DNA of 64,000 nucleotides, from positions 973,018 through 1,037,017 of the forward strand of contig VZTG01005436.1 of assembly GCA_013397845.1 (NCBI GenBank), read 5' to 3'. Positions 63,430 through 64,000 of this stretch are shown here, piece by piece. This DNA is from Melanocharis versteri. Taxonomy: Eukaryota > Chordata > Aves > Passeriformes > Melanocharitidae. A model generated the notes under the pieces. It saw only the letters and a list, made by a program, of their open reading frames with translations, searched no databases and was not told the DNA's origin. Made by a program: the position numbers and the translations under genes. The number at the start of each line of letters is the position of its first letter. Position 1 is the first letter of the stretch.

Positions 63430-64000
63430 CTGTAAGAAAAATAAGCATATAAATATCATCATATTCATGAATTATTCAAAGACAGATCCTTCATGCTCTT
63501 CTCAAAATCATGCACTGGCAACCAAAACACCACTTTTATTTTTTCTTAGTTTTACCCACATGCTCGTGGACTGGATGCTATGCCCCAGGCTACCCTACAA
63601 TTTACCTCTGTCTGGTAAGATGCATGAAAACTATTAACATCAGAATTACATAAATCTAGTTAAAACTTTCTACGCAGTGCAGACAAGGCCCCTGACCAGC
63701 ACAAAATTACTGAAACTTTCCTCGGACTGAGAAAAAAGCTTTGTCTTGCCTCATTCCTTTTCAGCTTTGTAAATTAGAATTATGTAGCTTACACACTATA
63801 ACAAAAATGAAATCTCTCAAGTTAGTCTTGAACAGCCTGAATATCAACAGGCCAAAGCCCTCACCTTCATGCCCTACCAATAAGAGGACTTGCCCGTTCT
63901 CCTTTGCTGAGTATAAACTAACTCCTATTCTGCCTTGTTGAAATCTGATTACAGAGCTGTAGTCAATAAACTTGATCTGTTGCCATGTCTCTTCTACCAG
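63430..64000 (-). other. APAF1: APAF1 intron, running off the window edge
   Basis: No exon is visible in the last 571 bases. The preceding WD40 exon must lie beyond 64,000. Confidence 0.85.

Noticed and set aside
1..64000. CRISPR arrays, tRNA, rRNA or bacterial-type operons
   Set aside because: No spaced direct repeats, cloverleaf or rRNA signatures were seen. The window is a vertebrate intron/exon landscape.

Overview
This is vertebrate nuclear DNA, almost certainly from a bird. It is AT-rich and intron-dominated, carries several CR1 LINE 3' ends (the commonest bird retrotransposon), and has an avian-type retroviral LTR starting TGTCCTGG and ending CACAACA. I see no prokaryotic gene structure. 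Nearly all short open frames here are chance frames in introns, intergenic DNA or repeats.

Two convergent protein-coding genes account for the real coding sequence. On the + strand, positions 1 to about 37,425 are the 3' end of ANKS1B (AIDA-1/EB-1). Six phase-0 exons (10021-10149, 13637-13708, 24106-24192, 28782-28919, 34228-34395, 35499-35609) encode the complete C-terminal PTB domain and tail, 234 codons before the stop. A 1.8-kb AU-rich 3' UTR follows. On the - strand, positions 64,000 down to about 51,400 are the 3' end of APAF1. Twelve phase-0 exons encode about 525 residues of WD40 beta-propeller, followed by a 1.5-kb 3' UTR. The CARD and NB-ARC parts lie beyond the right edge. The upstream ankyrin and SAM parts of ANKS1B lie beyond the left edge.

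The roughly 14 kb between the two 3' ends is intergenic. It contains a sense LTR embedded in an older antisense LTR-like repeat (38.8-40.4 kb), a CR1 tail (42.2 kb) and a perfect 32-bp tandem duplication (41.7 kb). ANKS1B introns hold CR1 tails (1-412 and 18.36-18.93 kb), two small CpG-rich patches (2.57-2.76 and 4.9-5.2 kb), a striking 84-nt hairpin (28.39-28.48 kb) and a candidate intronic polyadenylation site (34.4-34.5 kb). APAF1 introns hold a CR1 reverse-transcriptase fragment (53.97-54.24 kb) and a GC-rich island of unknown origin (57.7-58.26 kb).

The two genes do not form a functional unit. ANKS1B is a postsynaptic and nuclear scaffold, and APAF1 is the apoptosome core. Their adjacency matches the conserved amniote ANKS1B-APAF1 neighbourhood. 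I found no clearly new biological system. The most interesting non-annotated signals are the hairpin, the NAGNAG acceptor and intronic polyA option at the ANKS1B 3' end, and the strict exon-per-blade layout of APAF1.
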